NCBI GenBank assembly: GCA_002714565.1
Contig: PAXU01000084.1
Coordinates: 7,996 to 17,449 of the forward strand
DNA length: 9,454 nucleotides
Origin: Rhodopirellula sp.
GTDB taxonomy: Bacteria; Planctomycetota; Planctomycetia; Pirellulales; Pirellulaceae
Direction: 5' to 3'
In this document: piece after piece, positions 1-5,550 of the stretch
Numbering within the stretch: position 1 is the first letter of the stretch
Layout of the letters: every line of letters starts with the position of its first letter
The notes under the pieces: model-generated
Seen by the model: the letters and a program-made list of their open reading frames with translations, nothing else
Database searches by the model: none
Told to the model about the DNA's origin: nothing
Position numbers and translations under genes: made by a program

Positions 1-395
1 TCATCAAAAGAGCTGTTTGGTTCAACTTCATCCACATTTGCGTATGGGCTTACAAAAAACGTCTTGTATTCACTGATTCCACTACGCGTGCGAACTTGTG
101 CTACATGTTCACCCAGTCGAGCATTCTCAGTAACCTTGACCTTCACCTTGACCTGACTTGCCGTCGCTTCAAGGCTTAGCACTTCAAACCCTGGCGAGTA
201 GAAGAAAATCTCTTCGGCATCATCCAGACGACCGCCGTTAAATGTTACTTCGGTTTCTACTCCACGCTGAATTCCGCGAGGAAGGATAATGCCCAGTGAT
301 GGTGAAGCAGCAAAAAGGGGCGCTGAAATCAGAGTGACAAGCATGCATGAAACGATTTGTTGCCATGCTGCACGGGTGCGGCGAAGGGATGCCAT
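1..395 (-). CDS. Secreted PPC-type (pre-peptidase C-terminal domain) protein, N-terminal part only
   Basis: The first 131 residues are visible; the gene continues past the left edge. The start is an ATG at 393-395, fixed by a clear AGGAG ribosome binding site six bases upstream (402-406 on the plus strand). Residues 1-30 form a Sec signal peptide: RR near the N-terminus, a hydrophobic stretch to about residue 28, and likely cleavage after LFAA. Residues 34-118 look like a beta-sandwich module, with the PRGIQRGVETEVTFNGG stretch and RTRSGISEYKTFFV that recur in large planctomycete secreted proteins. The visible end, EVEPNSSFD, resembles the opening of a PPC domain (EVEPNN-type), which would follow past the edge. 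These proteins are exported; their substrate is unknown. It lies 174 bases downstream of the DUF1501 gene on the same strand, a pairing common in planctomycetes, so co-transcription is likely. Family assignment rests on motif recall and the missing C-terminus could change it. Confidence 0.75.
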   Translation of the reverse strand, partial: MASLRRTRAAWQQIVSCMLVTLISAPLFAASPSLGIILPRGIQRGVETEVTFNGGRLDDAEEIFFYSPGFEVLSLEATASQVKVKVKVTENARLGEHVAQVRTRSGISEYKTFFVSPYANVDEVEPNSSFD

Positions 396-401
396 GGTTT
401 T

Positions 402-406
402 CTCCT
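402..406 (-). promoter_or_regulatory. Ribosome binding site of the PPC-type gene
   Basis: AGGAG on the minus strand, six bases before the ATG at 395. It is one of only a few strong Shine-Dalgarno sequences in the window and it fixes the start of the truncated gene. Confidence 0.7.
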
Positions 407-427
407 GGGGGGAGGTTTGACAGGTGC

Positions 428-457
428 GGTGCAGTCCTAATTCGTTTCGACTGCACC
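428..457 (-). promoter_or_regulatory. Stem-loop in the leader of the PPC-type gene
   Basis: Perfect 9-base arms GGTGCAGTC (428-436) and GACTGCACC (449-457) enclose a 12-base loop. It sits 22 bases upstream of the ribosome binding site of the PPC-type gene and 13 bases downstream (minus-strand sense) of the larger hairpin at 471-504. There is no U tract, so leader structure or mRNA stabilisation fits better than termination. Confidence 0.45.
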
Positions 458-470
458 TTTGTGTATTAAT

Positions 471-504
471 AGCGGGTCCCATCGGCAAAGCGATGGGACC
501 CGCT
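471..504 (-). terminator. Strong hairpin after the DUF1501 gene (terminator or intercistronic stem-loop)
   Basis: Arms AGCGGGTCCCATCG (471-484) and CGATGGGACCCGCT (491-504) are a perfect 14-base-pair, GC-rich inverted repeat with a 6-base loop. It starts 65 bases after the DUF1501 stop in the direction of transcription. On the minus strand it is followed by ATTAATACAC, with no run of T, so it is not a classical intrinsic terminator. It may give partial termination or protect the upstream mRNA from 3' exonucleases. Confidence 0.55.
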
Positions 505-569
505 GATCATCAATCGGTTTTTACCGGGAATCAATCAACATTCCCAGTTGGGTTGGATTGCTTCGCAGG

Positions 570-1877
570 TTATGCGAGCAATTCCTGGCGGACTTTACCA
601 CCGTCTACGATTTCGATTGGTCGATCACCAGGAGCCATCAGCTCTTTATCAGCGGTGATACCCAATCGGTTGTAGATTGTGGTTGCCCAGTCTTCGACAT
701 TCAGAGCGTCTTCTTCAGGTTCACTGGCAGTCGCATTTGACTTACCGTAAACGATGCCGCCCTTAATACCGCCACCAGCGAGTACTACGCTGAAGACTTT
801 TGGCCAGTGGTCACGGCCGGCACTGCCGTTGATCTTCGGTGTACGACCGAATTCAGAAGCGATGCAAACCATGGTGGAATCGAGCAGTCCTCGCTCGTCC
901 AGATCTCGAATCAGAGTTGCGAAACCTTGATCCAGCGCTGGAACCTGACCGCGAATGGCGCCAGCAATGTTGCTGTGCATATCCCATCCACCGTAGGTGA
1001 GTGTTACAAAACGAACGCCTGCTTCAACCAGACGACGTGCAAGCAACATTCGGGAACCTGCAGTGTTTCGACCGTATCGATCGCGAGTCGCAGCATCTTC
1101 CTTGTTCAGGTCGAATGCTTCGCGTGCCTTCTGAGAGCTAATCAGGTTGTAAGCTCTTGTATAGAAGGTATCGACTGCGTCGAGCGAGTCAGCTTTTTCT
1201 TTACCTGCAAAGTGATCGTTGACAGCGTCAAGAACACGACGACGTGTGCCGAAACGGTTATCATCAACGCCACCTGGCAGGGCAAGGTCACGTACGTTGA
1301 AATTGCCACTTGCCGGATCTGAACCGAGGCTGAATCCTGCGTAGGATGAGCTCAGGTAACCAGTACCAGCAAATACGTTTGGCTGATTTGGAATGCAAAC
1401 GTATGGAGGCAGGTTTTCACGTGGGCCGAATTCGTGCGATACCACGCTACCCATACTTGGGTACTGCAGTGCCGGACTTGGTCGGTAACCGGTGAACATG
1501 TTGTGCGTTCCACGTTCGTGAGCAGCTTCGCCGTGAGTCATACTACGGCAGATAGCGATTTTGTCAGCAACCTGTGCGGTTTGCTTTAGTTGCTCACTTA
1601 GGCGAGTGCCAGCAACATTTGTTTCGATATTGGCAAGTGGTCCGCGATACTCGATCGGAGCATAGGGTTTTGGATCCCATGTTTCCTGATGAGCGGCTCC
1701 ACCGGGGAGATATATAAAGATCACTGACTTTGCAGGACCTTCTTTGCTTTCATAGAACTTCTGTTCGCCACGAGCTTCTTTCATACGAAAGTAATCTGAC
1801 AGGCCAATTCCCAGGCCGCCAAGAAAACCAACTTGCATGAAGCTACGTCGTCCAACAGGGCTACCTTTGCACTTCAT
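570..1877 (-). CDS. DUF1501 family protein with Tat signal
   Basis: 435 residues, within the usual range for DUF1501. The N-terminus has a twin-arginine signal (GRRSFMQVGFLGG, residues 9-21), so it should cross the membrane folded. The body matches the DUF1501 family, which is thought to share the alkaline phosphatase/sulfatase fold: a PGGAAHQETWDPKP motif (58-71), TYGGWDMH (294-301), and SEFGRTPKING with GRDHWP (341-359), whose Asp356-His357 resemble metal ligands of that superfamily. The substrate is not established; these genes are often near secreted cytochrome-type DUF1549/DUF1553 genes and PPC-type proteins, and are inferred to act in degradation of sulfated or other complex carbon. Here the PPC-type gene follows at 395, but no DUF1549/DUF1553 gene is present in the 1.6 kb upstream. 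The ATG at 1877 has only a weak purine-rich AGAAAG upstream; it was chosen because the RR motif sits just inside it. Confidence 0.93.
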   Translation of the reverse strand: MKCKGSPVGRRSFMQVGFLGGLGIGLSDYFRMKEARGEQKFYESKEGPAKSVIFIYLPGGAAHQETWDPKPYAPIEYRGPLANIETNVAGTRLSEQLKQTAQVADKIAICRSMTHGEAAHERGTHNMFTGYRPSPALQYPSMGSVVSHEFGPRENLPPYVCIPNQPNVFAGTGYLSSSYAGFSLGSDPASGNFNVRDLALPGGVDDNRFGTRRRVLDAVNDHFAGKEKADSLDAVDTFYTRAYNLISSQKAREAFDLNKEDAATRDRYGRNTAGSRMLLARRLVEAGVRFVTLTYGGWDMHSNIAGAIRGQVPALDQGFATLIRDLDERGLLDSTMVCIASEFGRTPKINGSAGRDHWPKVFSVVLAGGGIKGGIVYGKSNATASEPEEDALNVEDWATTIYNRLGITADKELMAPGDRPIEIVDGGKVRQELLA

Positions 1878-2032
1878 TGTTAACGTCTTTCTTCAAAAAC
1901 CAATTGATGATCGCCTGCGCAATGCAGACTGATTGATGATTCAAATATCTTGCTCATCCGATGAGCTGAACCGTGATGTTGTCACAGCCTGAAACATGCA
2001 GTTCCGTTTTGTGACCGTTGTCTAGGTTGGGT

Positions 2033-2139
2033 CTATTCGGTGGGCAATGTACGCAGTTACCGCTTTACGCGATCCCATGTACATGCCTTTAAAATAAACC
2101 TGCAACGAACAAATTACAACTCTTTACCCACCGAAATAG
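2033..2139. repeat. Imperfect 12/13-base inverted repeat
   Basis: CTATTCGGTGGG at 2033-2044 pairs with CCCACCGAAATAG at 2127-2139 apart from one bulged base, with about 82 bases between the arms. No ORF in the enclosed segment looks real. It could close a structured RNA or be a relic of an element end; neither can be decided here. Confidence 0.4.
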
Positions 2140-2282
2140 GGGGATGTAATTTTGCTGTATTTTGTAGTGTTCACATACGAAATGCGAATACCTATATAAA
2201 CTTCTGCTCACAGTTCGCTTCGAACATTGCAAAACGACTACATGGTGGATCATCACCGGTCTCGTTATTGCTGCTATCAAGT

Positions 2283-2320
2283 ATGCCGTCTGTTTGGCAT
2301 TTAGCAGTCAATAATGCTAA
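2283..2320. repeat. Two adjacent small hairpins
   Basis: ATGCC (2283-2287) pairs with GGCAT (2296-2300), and immediately after it TTAGCA (2301-2306) pairs with TGCTAA (2315-2320). The arms are only 5-6 bases and AT-rich in the second, so chance is a real possibility. They lie about 170 bases past the csrA stop, in the same gene-poor interval. Confidence 0.25.
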
Positions 2321-2453
2321 TTAAGATCCGGCAATTACATGCCAACCCAATTCTTATGTCGGTGATTTAGCATTGGTAAATTCAGTAAGAAGTAACGATT
2401 ATGCCGGATATATCAACTGAGACTGATGCATCATTGTCGGCTGCGATTTATGA

Positions 2454-2480
2454 AAAGGATGTGCATTCATGGCATCCTTT
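2454..2480 (-). terminator. Probable terminator of csrA
   Basis: On the minus strand AAAGGATG and CATCCTTT form an 8-base-pair stem with an 11-base loop (arms 2473-2480 and 2454-2461 in plus coordinates), starting 11 bases after the csrA stop codon. The transcript then runs TTTTC, a short U tract. The stem is AT-rich, so termination may be weak. Confidence 0.5.
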
Positions 2481-2491
2481 ACTTTTCCTGG

Positions 2492-2701
2492 CTATCCAGC
2501 CATTCGCATTGGGAGAATGACTGCGACAGGTGCTGGATCCTTAGGTTCTTCTATGAGTTCCAGCTCATCCCGCAGCACTTTTAAGTCTGCTGGTGCTTCG
2601 ATACCAACTCGCACCTTATCACCTGATACTCTTACAATCGTTACGGTGATTGAATCACCGACGCGAATGCGTTCACTTTCTTTACGCGACAGTACTAGCA
2701 T
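2492..2701 (-). CDS. csrA: Carbon storage regulator CsrA (translational regulator)
   Basis: 69 residues, close to the usual 60-70 for CsrA/RsmA. CsrA is a small homodimeric RNA-binding protein that binds GGA motifs in mRNA leaders and blocks or alters translation. The sequence is collinear with the family: MLVLSRKESERIRVGD at the N-terminus (Leu4 and Arg6 conserved), beta-strand ITVTIVRVSGDKVRVGIEAP (18-37), then VLRDELE with Arg44, the second key RNA-contacting residue. The last 20 residues are a proline-rich extension typical of variable CsrA tails. The ATG at 2701 has an AAAGGA ribosome binding site nine bases upstream. It lies 174 bases downstream of the 102-residue gene on the same strand, with its own predicted promoter between. 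No fliW or flagellin gene is near, so the usual FliW antagonist is not seen here. Its leader carries several AGGAA motifs that suggest autoregulation. Confidence 0.96.
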   Translation of the reverse strand: MLVLSRKESERIRVGDSITVTIVRVSGDKVRVGIEAPADLKVLRDELELIEEPKDPAPVAVILPMRMAG

Positions 2702-2709
2702 GTGCGCGA

Positions 2710-2755
2710 TTCCTTTCTACGCTTCACCTCATTTCGATCTCAATTCCTGCTTCCT
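2710..2755 (-). promoter_or_regulatory. Candidate CsrA binding sites in the csrA leader
   Basis: The predicted leader holds three AGGAA motifs on the minus strand, at 2751-2755, 2744-2748 and 2710-2714, plus an AGGTG at 2725-2729. The 2710-2714 copy is part of the ribosome binding site. Known CsrA targets often have several GGA motifs with one overlapping the Shine-Dalgarno sequence. This is motif-level evidence only; I have not shown that the GGAs are in hairpin loops. Confidence 0.4.
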
Positions 2756-2768
2756 ATGATAATGAACA

Positions 2769-2797
2769 AATGTACACTATACAGTCAGCAGGCTCAA
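2769..2797 (-). promoter_or_regulatory. Predicted sigma-70-type promoter of csrA
   Basis: On the minus strand TTGAGC (2792-2797) and TACATT (2769-2774) are separated by exactly 17 bases, each matching 4 of 6 consensus positions. Transcription would start near 2762, giving a leader of about 60 bases. The -35 box is inside the palindrome at 2789-2802. Confidence 0.35.
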
Positions 2798-2802
2798 GCC
2801 TG
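2789..2802. promoter_or_regulatory. 14-base palindrome over the csrA -35 box (possible operator)
   Basis: CAGGCT-CA-AGCCTG: 6-base arms around a 2-base centre. It overlaps the predicted -35 hexamer, where a repressor dimer could block RNA polymerase. The same AGGCT/AGCCT core recurs at 2844-2850 and 2882-2888. Confidence 0.3.
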
Positions 2803-2843
2803 ATTGCACAGCCTATTCACTTGCGGTCCATAGGCTGTAGATT

Positions 2844-2888
2844 TCAGGCTTTTTGCAGTACCTAAGGGCAGTGTCTTAGGCAGCCTGA
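2844..2888 (-). terminator. Nested inverted repeat at the end of the 102-residue gene
   Basis: Inner arms CCTAAG (2861-2866) and CTTAGG (2875-2880) with an 8-base loop are flanked by outer arms TCAGGCT (2844-2850) and AGCCTGA (2882-2888). The stop codon of the 102-residue gene (2876-2878) is within the inner stem. The inner hairpin is followed on the minus strand by TACTGCAAAAAG, not a T run, so terminator function is uncertain. Confidence 0.35.
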
Positions 2889-3184
2889 GCAAGAATTCCC
2901 TGCAGGCACTCATCCAGTTCTACCCGGTGCTGGCGTTGGCCGCTGCAACCGTAGAACAAGATTGTGTTGCGTTCTGCTTCCCATACAGCCGTGAGCTTGA
3001 CGCTTCTTGGGCCGTGCAGGCAAAACAGCATTCCGCATGGATTGTTGTTTGAGATCAGGAGCTTTTCAGTCATTTGAAAAGCGCCAGGTTCGAGATGGTT
3101 AAATTCACAAAGTACAGATTGAACAAAATGACGAAGATCCAGCAAAGTCCTAATGGGGGTCCGAATAGGAGTGGTAGCAGGCAT
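2876..3184 (-). CDS. Conserved planctomycete protein of unknown function, 102 residues
   Basis: No function is known to me. It is a small, probably cytoplasmic protein with no signal peptide or membrane segment. The core, about residues 33-90, reads as an alternating beta structure: AFQMTEKLLISNNNPCG, then MLFCLHGPRSVKLTAVWE and RNTILFYGCSGQR. I recall near-identical cores (PCG-x-x-FCLHGPRSVKLTAIWE-x-x-RNTI/VLFYG) in small hypothetical proteins of other planctomycetes, so it appears lineage-restricted and well conserved. The N-terminus (PIRTPIRT) is a short repeat and is likely variable. Three cysteines occur (26, 50, 55), with Cys80 as a fourth. The ATG at 3184 is supported by a GGAGG ribosome binding site four bases upstream (3189-3193). 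It is directly upstream of csrA on the same strand, and divergent from the DUF6807 gene. The neighbourhood hints at, but does not prove, a regulatory role. Confidence 0.85.
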   Translation of the reverse strand: MPATTPIRTPIRTLLDLRHFVQSVLCEFNHLEPGAFQMTEKLLISNNNPCGMLFCLHGPRSVKLTAVWEAERNTILFYGCSGQRQHRVELDECLQGILAQAA

Positions 3185-3514
3185 ACGTCCTCCAATGGGT
3201 CAATCAAGTTGTAATTTAAGCCAGCACATAAAGTGTTAAGAAACACGGCTGGGTTAAAATGGGTGGAGTAAGGTGTCTTGCGACAATGGGTACTATCGGA
3301 ATCCTGTGAAAACTTTTTTGATTGCGAGTGTACATTCGGATAAAAAAAATACGGAATGTGGTCGTACTTTGCAGTCAAGCAAGGACATAACGGTTGTACC
3401 GGTTAGCAGTCAATTTATTGCGGTTTGTAACGAGATTTGGCTTAAGATCTTTGGTAAAACGGTTACTACCAATTCTGCAATTCCCTGGCAGCTTTTCGAA
3501 ACGAAAGAAACACT
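3185..3514. other. Divergent intergenic region between the 102-residue gene and the DUF6807 gene
   Basis: 330 bases without a convincing gene; the short frames here lack motifs and ribosome binding sites. It must contain promoters for both flanking genes. Visible elements are a GTGTT-AAGA-AACAC hairpin at 3233-3246, a candidate plus-strand promoter at 3318-3346, and TTGGTA/TACCAA arms (10-base loop) shortly before the DUF6807 start. Confidence 0.55.
3318..3346 (+). promoter_or_regulatory. Candidate promoter of the DUF6807 gene
   Basis: TTGATT (3318-3323) and TAAAAA (3341-3346) with 17-base spacing, each 4 of 6 to consensus. Inverted arms ACATTC (3332-3337) and GAATGT (3354-3359) flank the -10 box. 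It would leave a leader of about 160 bases, which is long; a nearer promoter may exist. Confidence 0.25.
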
Positions 3515-4501
3515 ATGAAAACTGGATTCAAAATAACCTGCGACCCATTCAGACGCATTTTTGTCTCAGCACTTTTGATCACCGTCGTGCTTATTTATTC
3601 CAGCAGTGCATTGCTTGCTGAATCGAAATTTGAACTTACTGAAACTCCTGACGGGGTCGCAGTGAAGTTAAATGGGAAGCTACTAACCAACTATCTCGTG
3701 AAATCCGGCGCAAAGCCGATCCTTTGGCCTCTAATCGGGCCATATGGAAATGAGATTACGCGTGCATATCCTATGAGAGATGCCGGTGAGTTTGAACGAG
3801 ATGACCATGTTCACCACAGAAGCTTTTGGTTTACCCATGGTGATGTGAACGGCATCGATTTTTGGAGCGAAACCGAAGGTCATGGGAATATCATCCATAA
3901 GGGCTTTGACAAAGTGCGTGGTGGAAAGACAGGCGTAATCGTGACCCGAAATGATTGGGTGGGTCCGGACGGAAAACGGATTTGCCAGGACACACGGACA
4001 CTTACCTTTCATGCTGACGGCGATCTCTACTGGATCGACTTTGACACGACGGTTACGGCCGGAGATGGATCGGTTAAGTTTGGCGATACAAAAGAAGGAT
4101 CATTCGGTGTCCGTGTCGCAGGCAGCATGAAGGTCACTTCGGAGATGGGTGGAAAAATCATCAACATCCATGGAGATACAGATTTGAAAGCGTGGGGCAA
4201 GCAATCACCATGGGTTGATTATCACGGACCTGTCAAAGGAAACGTGGTTGGCATCACGATCATGAATCATCCAAGCAGTTTTCGTTATCCATCCTATTGG
4301 CACGCGCGTACCTATGGCTTATTCACGGCGAATCCATTTGGTCTGCACCACTTCAAGGGTGACAATTCAATTGACGGATCTCACCAAATGGAAAAGGGTG
4401 ATTCCTTTACATTGCGGTACCGCGTTCTGGTTCATAAAGGAACCGAAAAAGAAGCCGATGTCGCTAAGCACTTTGAAGCGTATAAAAACGTCAAGAAGTA
4501 A
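3515..4501 (+). CDS. Secreted DUF6807 (PmoA-named) family protein
   Basis: 328 residues, full length for the family. Residues 1-35 are a Sec signal peptide (basic FRR at 12-14, hydrophobic 16-34, cleavage likely after SALLA). The mature part matches PF14100: LLTNYLVKSGAKPILWPLIGPYG (57-78), the histidine-rich ERDDHVHHRSFWFTHGDVNG (94-113), and IMNHPSSFRYPSYWHARTYGLF with NPFGLHHF (249-280). The name methane oxygenase PmoA in databases is misleading: there are no membrane helices and no copper monooxygenase partners. The family is predicted to be beta-rich and galactose-mutarotase-like, is abundant in planctomycetes, and sits near sugar-related genes; a role with carbohydrates is inferred, not shown. 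The histidine cluster could bind metal or substrate. The ATG at 3515 has only a weak GAAAGAAA upstream. It is the only plus-strand gene before the decarboxylase gene and forms a single-gene unit. Confidence 0.92.
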   Translation: MKTGFKITCDPFRRIFVSALLITVVLIYSSSALLAESKFELTETPDGVAVKLNGKLLTNYLVKSGAKPILWPLIGPYGNEITRAYPMRDAGEFERDDHVHHRSFWFTHGDVNGIDFWSETEGHGNIIHKGFDKVRGGKTGVIVTRNDWVGPDGKRICQDTRTLTFHADGDLYWIDFDTTVTAGDGSVKFGDTKEGSFGVRVAGSMKVTSEMGGKIINIHGDTDLKAWGKQSPWVDYHGPVKGNVVGITIMNHPSSFRYPSYWHARTYGLFTANPFGLHHFKGDNSIDGSHQMEKGDSFTLRYRVLVHKGTEKEADVAKHFEAYKNVKK

Positions 4502-4521
4502 CAAGTGCGTCTTAGATTTAA

Positions 4522-4549
4522 TGCCGAAGTGAAACAGCTTTGCTTGGCA
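4522..4549. terminator. Weak hairpin between convergent genes
   Basis: TGCCGAAG (4522-4529) pairs with CTTGGCA (4543-4549) apart from one bulged G, in the 61-base gap between the DUF6807 gene and the convergent secreted protein gene. No clear T run on either strand. It may act as a shared terminator. Confidence 0.25.
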
Positions 4550-4562
4550 ATCGACATACGGC

Positions 4563-5321
4563 CTAGCGACTGAAGTAGGCGTCGTGCGCAACTTCTTTAT
4601 ACTCGGCCAGTTGATTGCTTACATCTGCAATGCGTTTGCGATCGGTATTGGTCCACAGCCAGTTGGTGTTGTGCGTAGCGCGTACCACTTGTCGTCGAAT
4701 TCCAGCTTTTAGTACACGGGTAACGGATTCAGGAATCATCTTATGATCCGCAACAACCTGGTTGATACGAATCCGCGCTTGAGGTGGTAAGTTTCCAACA
4801 CGCGTTGCATTAAGACGCGCGAACCAATCGGCAAAATACTGAAAGCGTTTTACAGCGGATGGGAACTTCGCAGCAGCACCTTCTACGGTATAGGTCAGGT
4901 TATCACTGCTGACAGAGAATCTCTTGGTTCCCACTTCAGCTTCTTCCGTGAGGTTGGCATTGAATAGCTTGTTGTTGGTTTCCTCCGAAGCATTTTGTCG
5001 CAATTGCTTTACATACATAAGGAGAAACTCAGTTGTCAGTGTCGTTTTGATTTGCCTTGCGGGATTTAGCAAAACGATTCGACCACGATTTAGATCAAAA
5101 ACCGTCACTTCACCACCGCTTGCTTCAACGAAGTCATAAATCACTGAATCGGAAAACAGTGTCAGATTTGTCGAACTCGGTTTTTCGTCCTGCTCTAAGT
5201 AGACATTTGTCGTAATTCTGAATTCCTGGCCGATTGCAGTAGAGGCGGTTGCGGATACGGAGATCATGCATAAAACCACTAGAAATGCGCCTTTAATTTG
5301 TTGGTTGTTTTTTACAAACAT
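4563..5321 (-). CDS. Secreted protein of unknown function, 252 residues
   Basis: I do not recognise the family. From the ATG at 5321 the protein begins with a good Sec signal peptide (MFVKNNQQIK, then hydrophobic GAFLVVLCMISVSATAS, cleavage likely after TAIG before QEF). The next 100 residues alternate polar and hydrophobic residues like a beta-sheet (RITTNVYLEQ, TNLTLFSDSVIYDF, GGEVTVFDLNRGRIVLLNP), which loosely resembles periplasmic half-barrel folds such as LolA, without a decisive motif. From about residue 92 it is mainly helical, with a basic stretch near 207-214 and an acidic-basic C-terminus. A GTG at 5336 in frame would add five residues (257 in all), but it lies directly against a TATACG -10-like box, so the ATG is preferred; neither has a clear ribosome binding site. 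It is convergent with the DUF6807 gene and divergent from the nucleotide-sugar gene. Confidence 0.8.
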   Translation of the reverse strand: MFVKNNQQIKGAFLVVLCMISVSATASTAIGQEFRITTNVYLEQDEKPSSTNLTLFSDSVIYDFVEASGGEVTVFDLNRGRIVLLNPARQIKTTLTTEFLLMYVKQLRQNASEETNNKLFNANLTEEAEVGTKRFSVSSDNLTYTVEGAAAKFPSAVKRFQYFADWFARLNATRVGNLPPQARIRINQVVADHKMIPESVTRVLKAGIRRQVVRATHNTNWLWTNTDRKRIADVSNQLAEYKEVAHDAYFSR

Positions 5322-5476
5322 CACTTCACTTGCCACCGTATAAGGTAGGGTTGAGTAGCGGTCCTGCCCCCGGCCATTGGTCCATTGAACCGAATTCAGC
5401 CGGATGGGATTCGCTTGTTACCGTTATGAGCAGCATGAGATTAATAAAAACAGGTGTTGCCTGTCTAGGTGAACAT

Positions 5477-5487
5477 CACTCCGAGTG
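5477..5487 (+). repeat. Small palindrome in the leader of the UDP-glucuronate decarboxylase gene
   Basis: CACTC-C-GAGTG, flanked by wider arms TTGCCTG (5457-5463) and CAGGCAA (5498-5504). Together they could fold as a nested stem 47 bases before the start codon. There is no recognised riboswitch core, so this is only a structural note. Confidence 0.3.
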
Positions 5488-5550
5488 CCCATACCATCAG
5501 GCAAGTGCCCGATGACACGTCGATAAAACAATTCAGTCGCGATCAGACCA

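Larger units (their letters stand above)
1878..2491. other. Gene-poor interval between DUF1501 and csrA
   Basis: About 610 bases with no ORF that looks like a protein: the short reading frames show no recognisable motif, signal peptide or ribosome binding site. It must hold the DUF1501 promoter and the csrA 3' end. Visible structure: GCTCATC-C-GATGAGC near-palindrome at 1952-1966; two copies of ATTGATGAT at 1903-1911 and 1932-1940; palindrome CATGTACATG at 2076-2085; an imperfect long inverted repeat at 2033-2044 and 2127-2139; and two back-to-back small hairpins at 2283-2320. A small RNA or a decayed gene is possible but not shown. Confidence 0.6.

Noticed and set aside
807..1322. 171-codon plus-strand reading frame
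   Set aside because: It lies wholly inside the DUF1501 gene on the other strand, has no family motif and is cysteine- and threonine-rich in the manner of a shadow frame.
2040..2324. 94-codon plus-strand frame in the gene-poor interval
   Set aside because: No ribosome binding site, no recognisable motif and a composition like random translation; a 63-codon frame on the opposite strand overlaps it equally well.
2469..2759. 96-codon plus-strand serine-rich frame
   Set aside because: It is the antisense of csrA, which is a clear family match.
3070..3378. 102-codon minus-strand frame
   Set aside because: It overlaps the N-terminal coding part of the conserved 102-residue gene in another frame and has no motif or ribosome binding site.
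3515..4501. Methane monooxygenase subunit PmoA
   Set aside because: The family name in databases is misleading; the protein has one signal peptide, no membrane helices, and no pmoB or pmoC neighbours.
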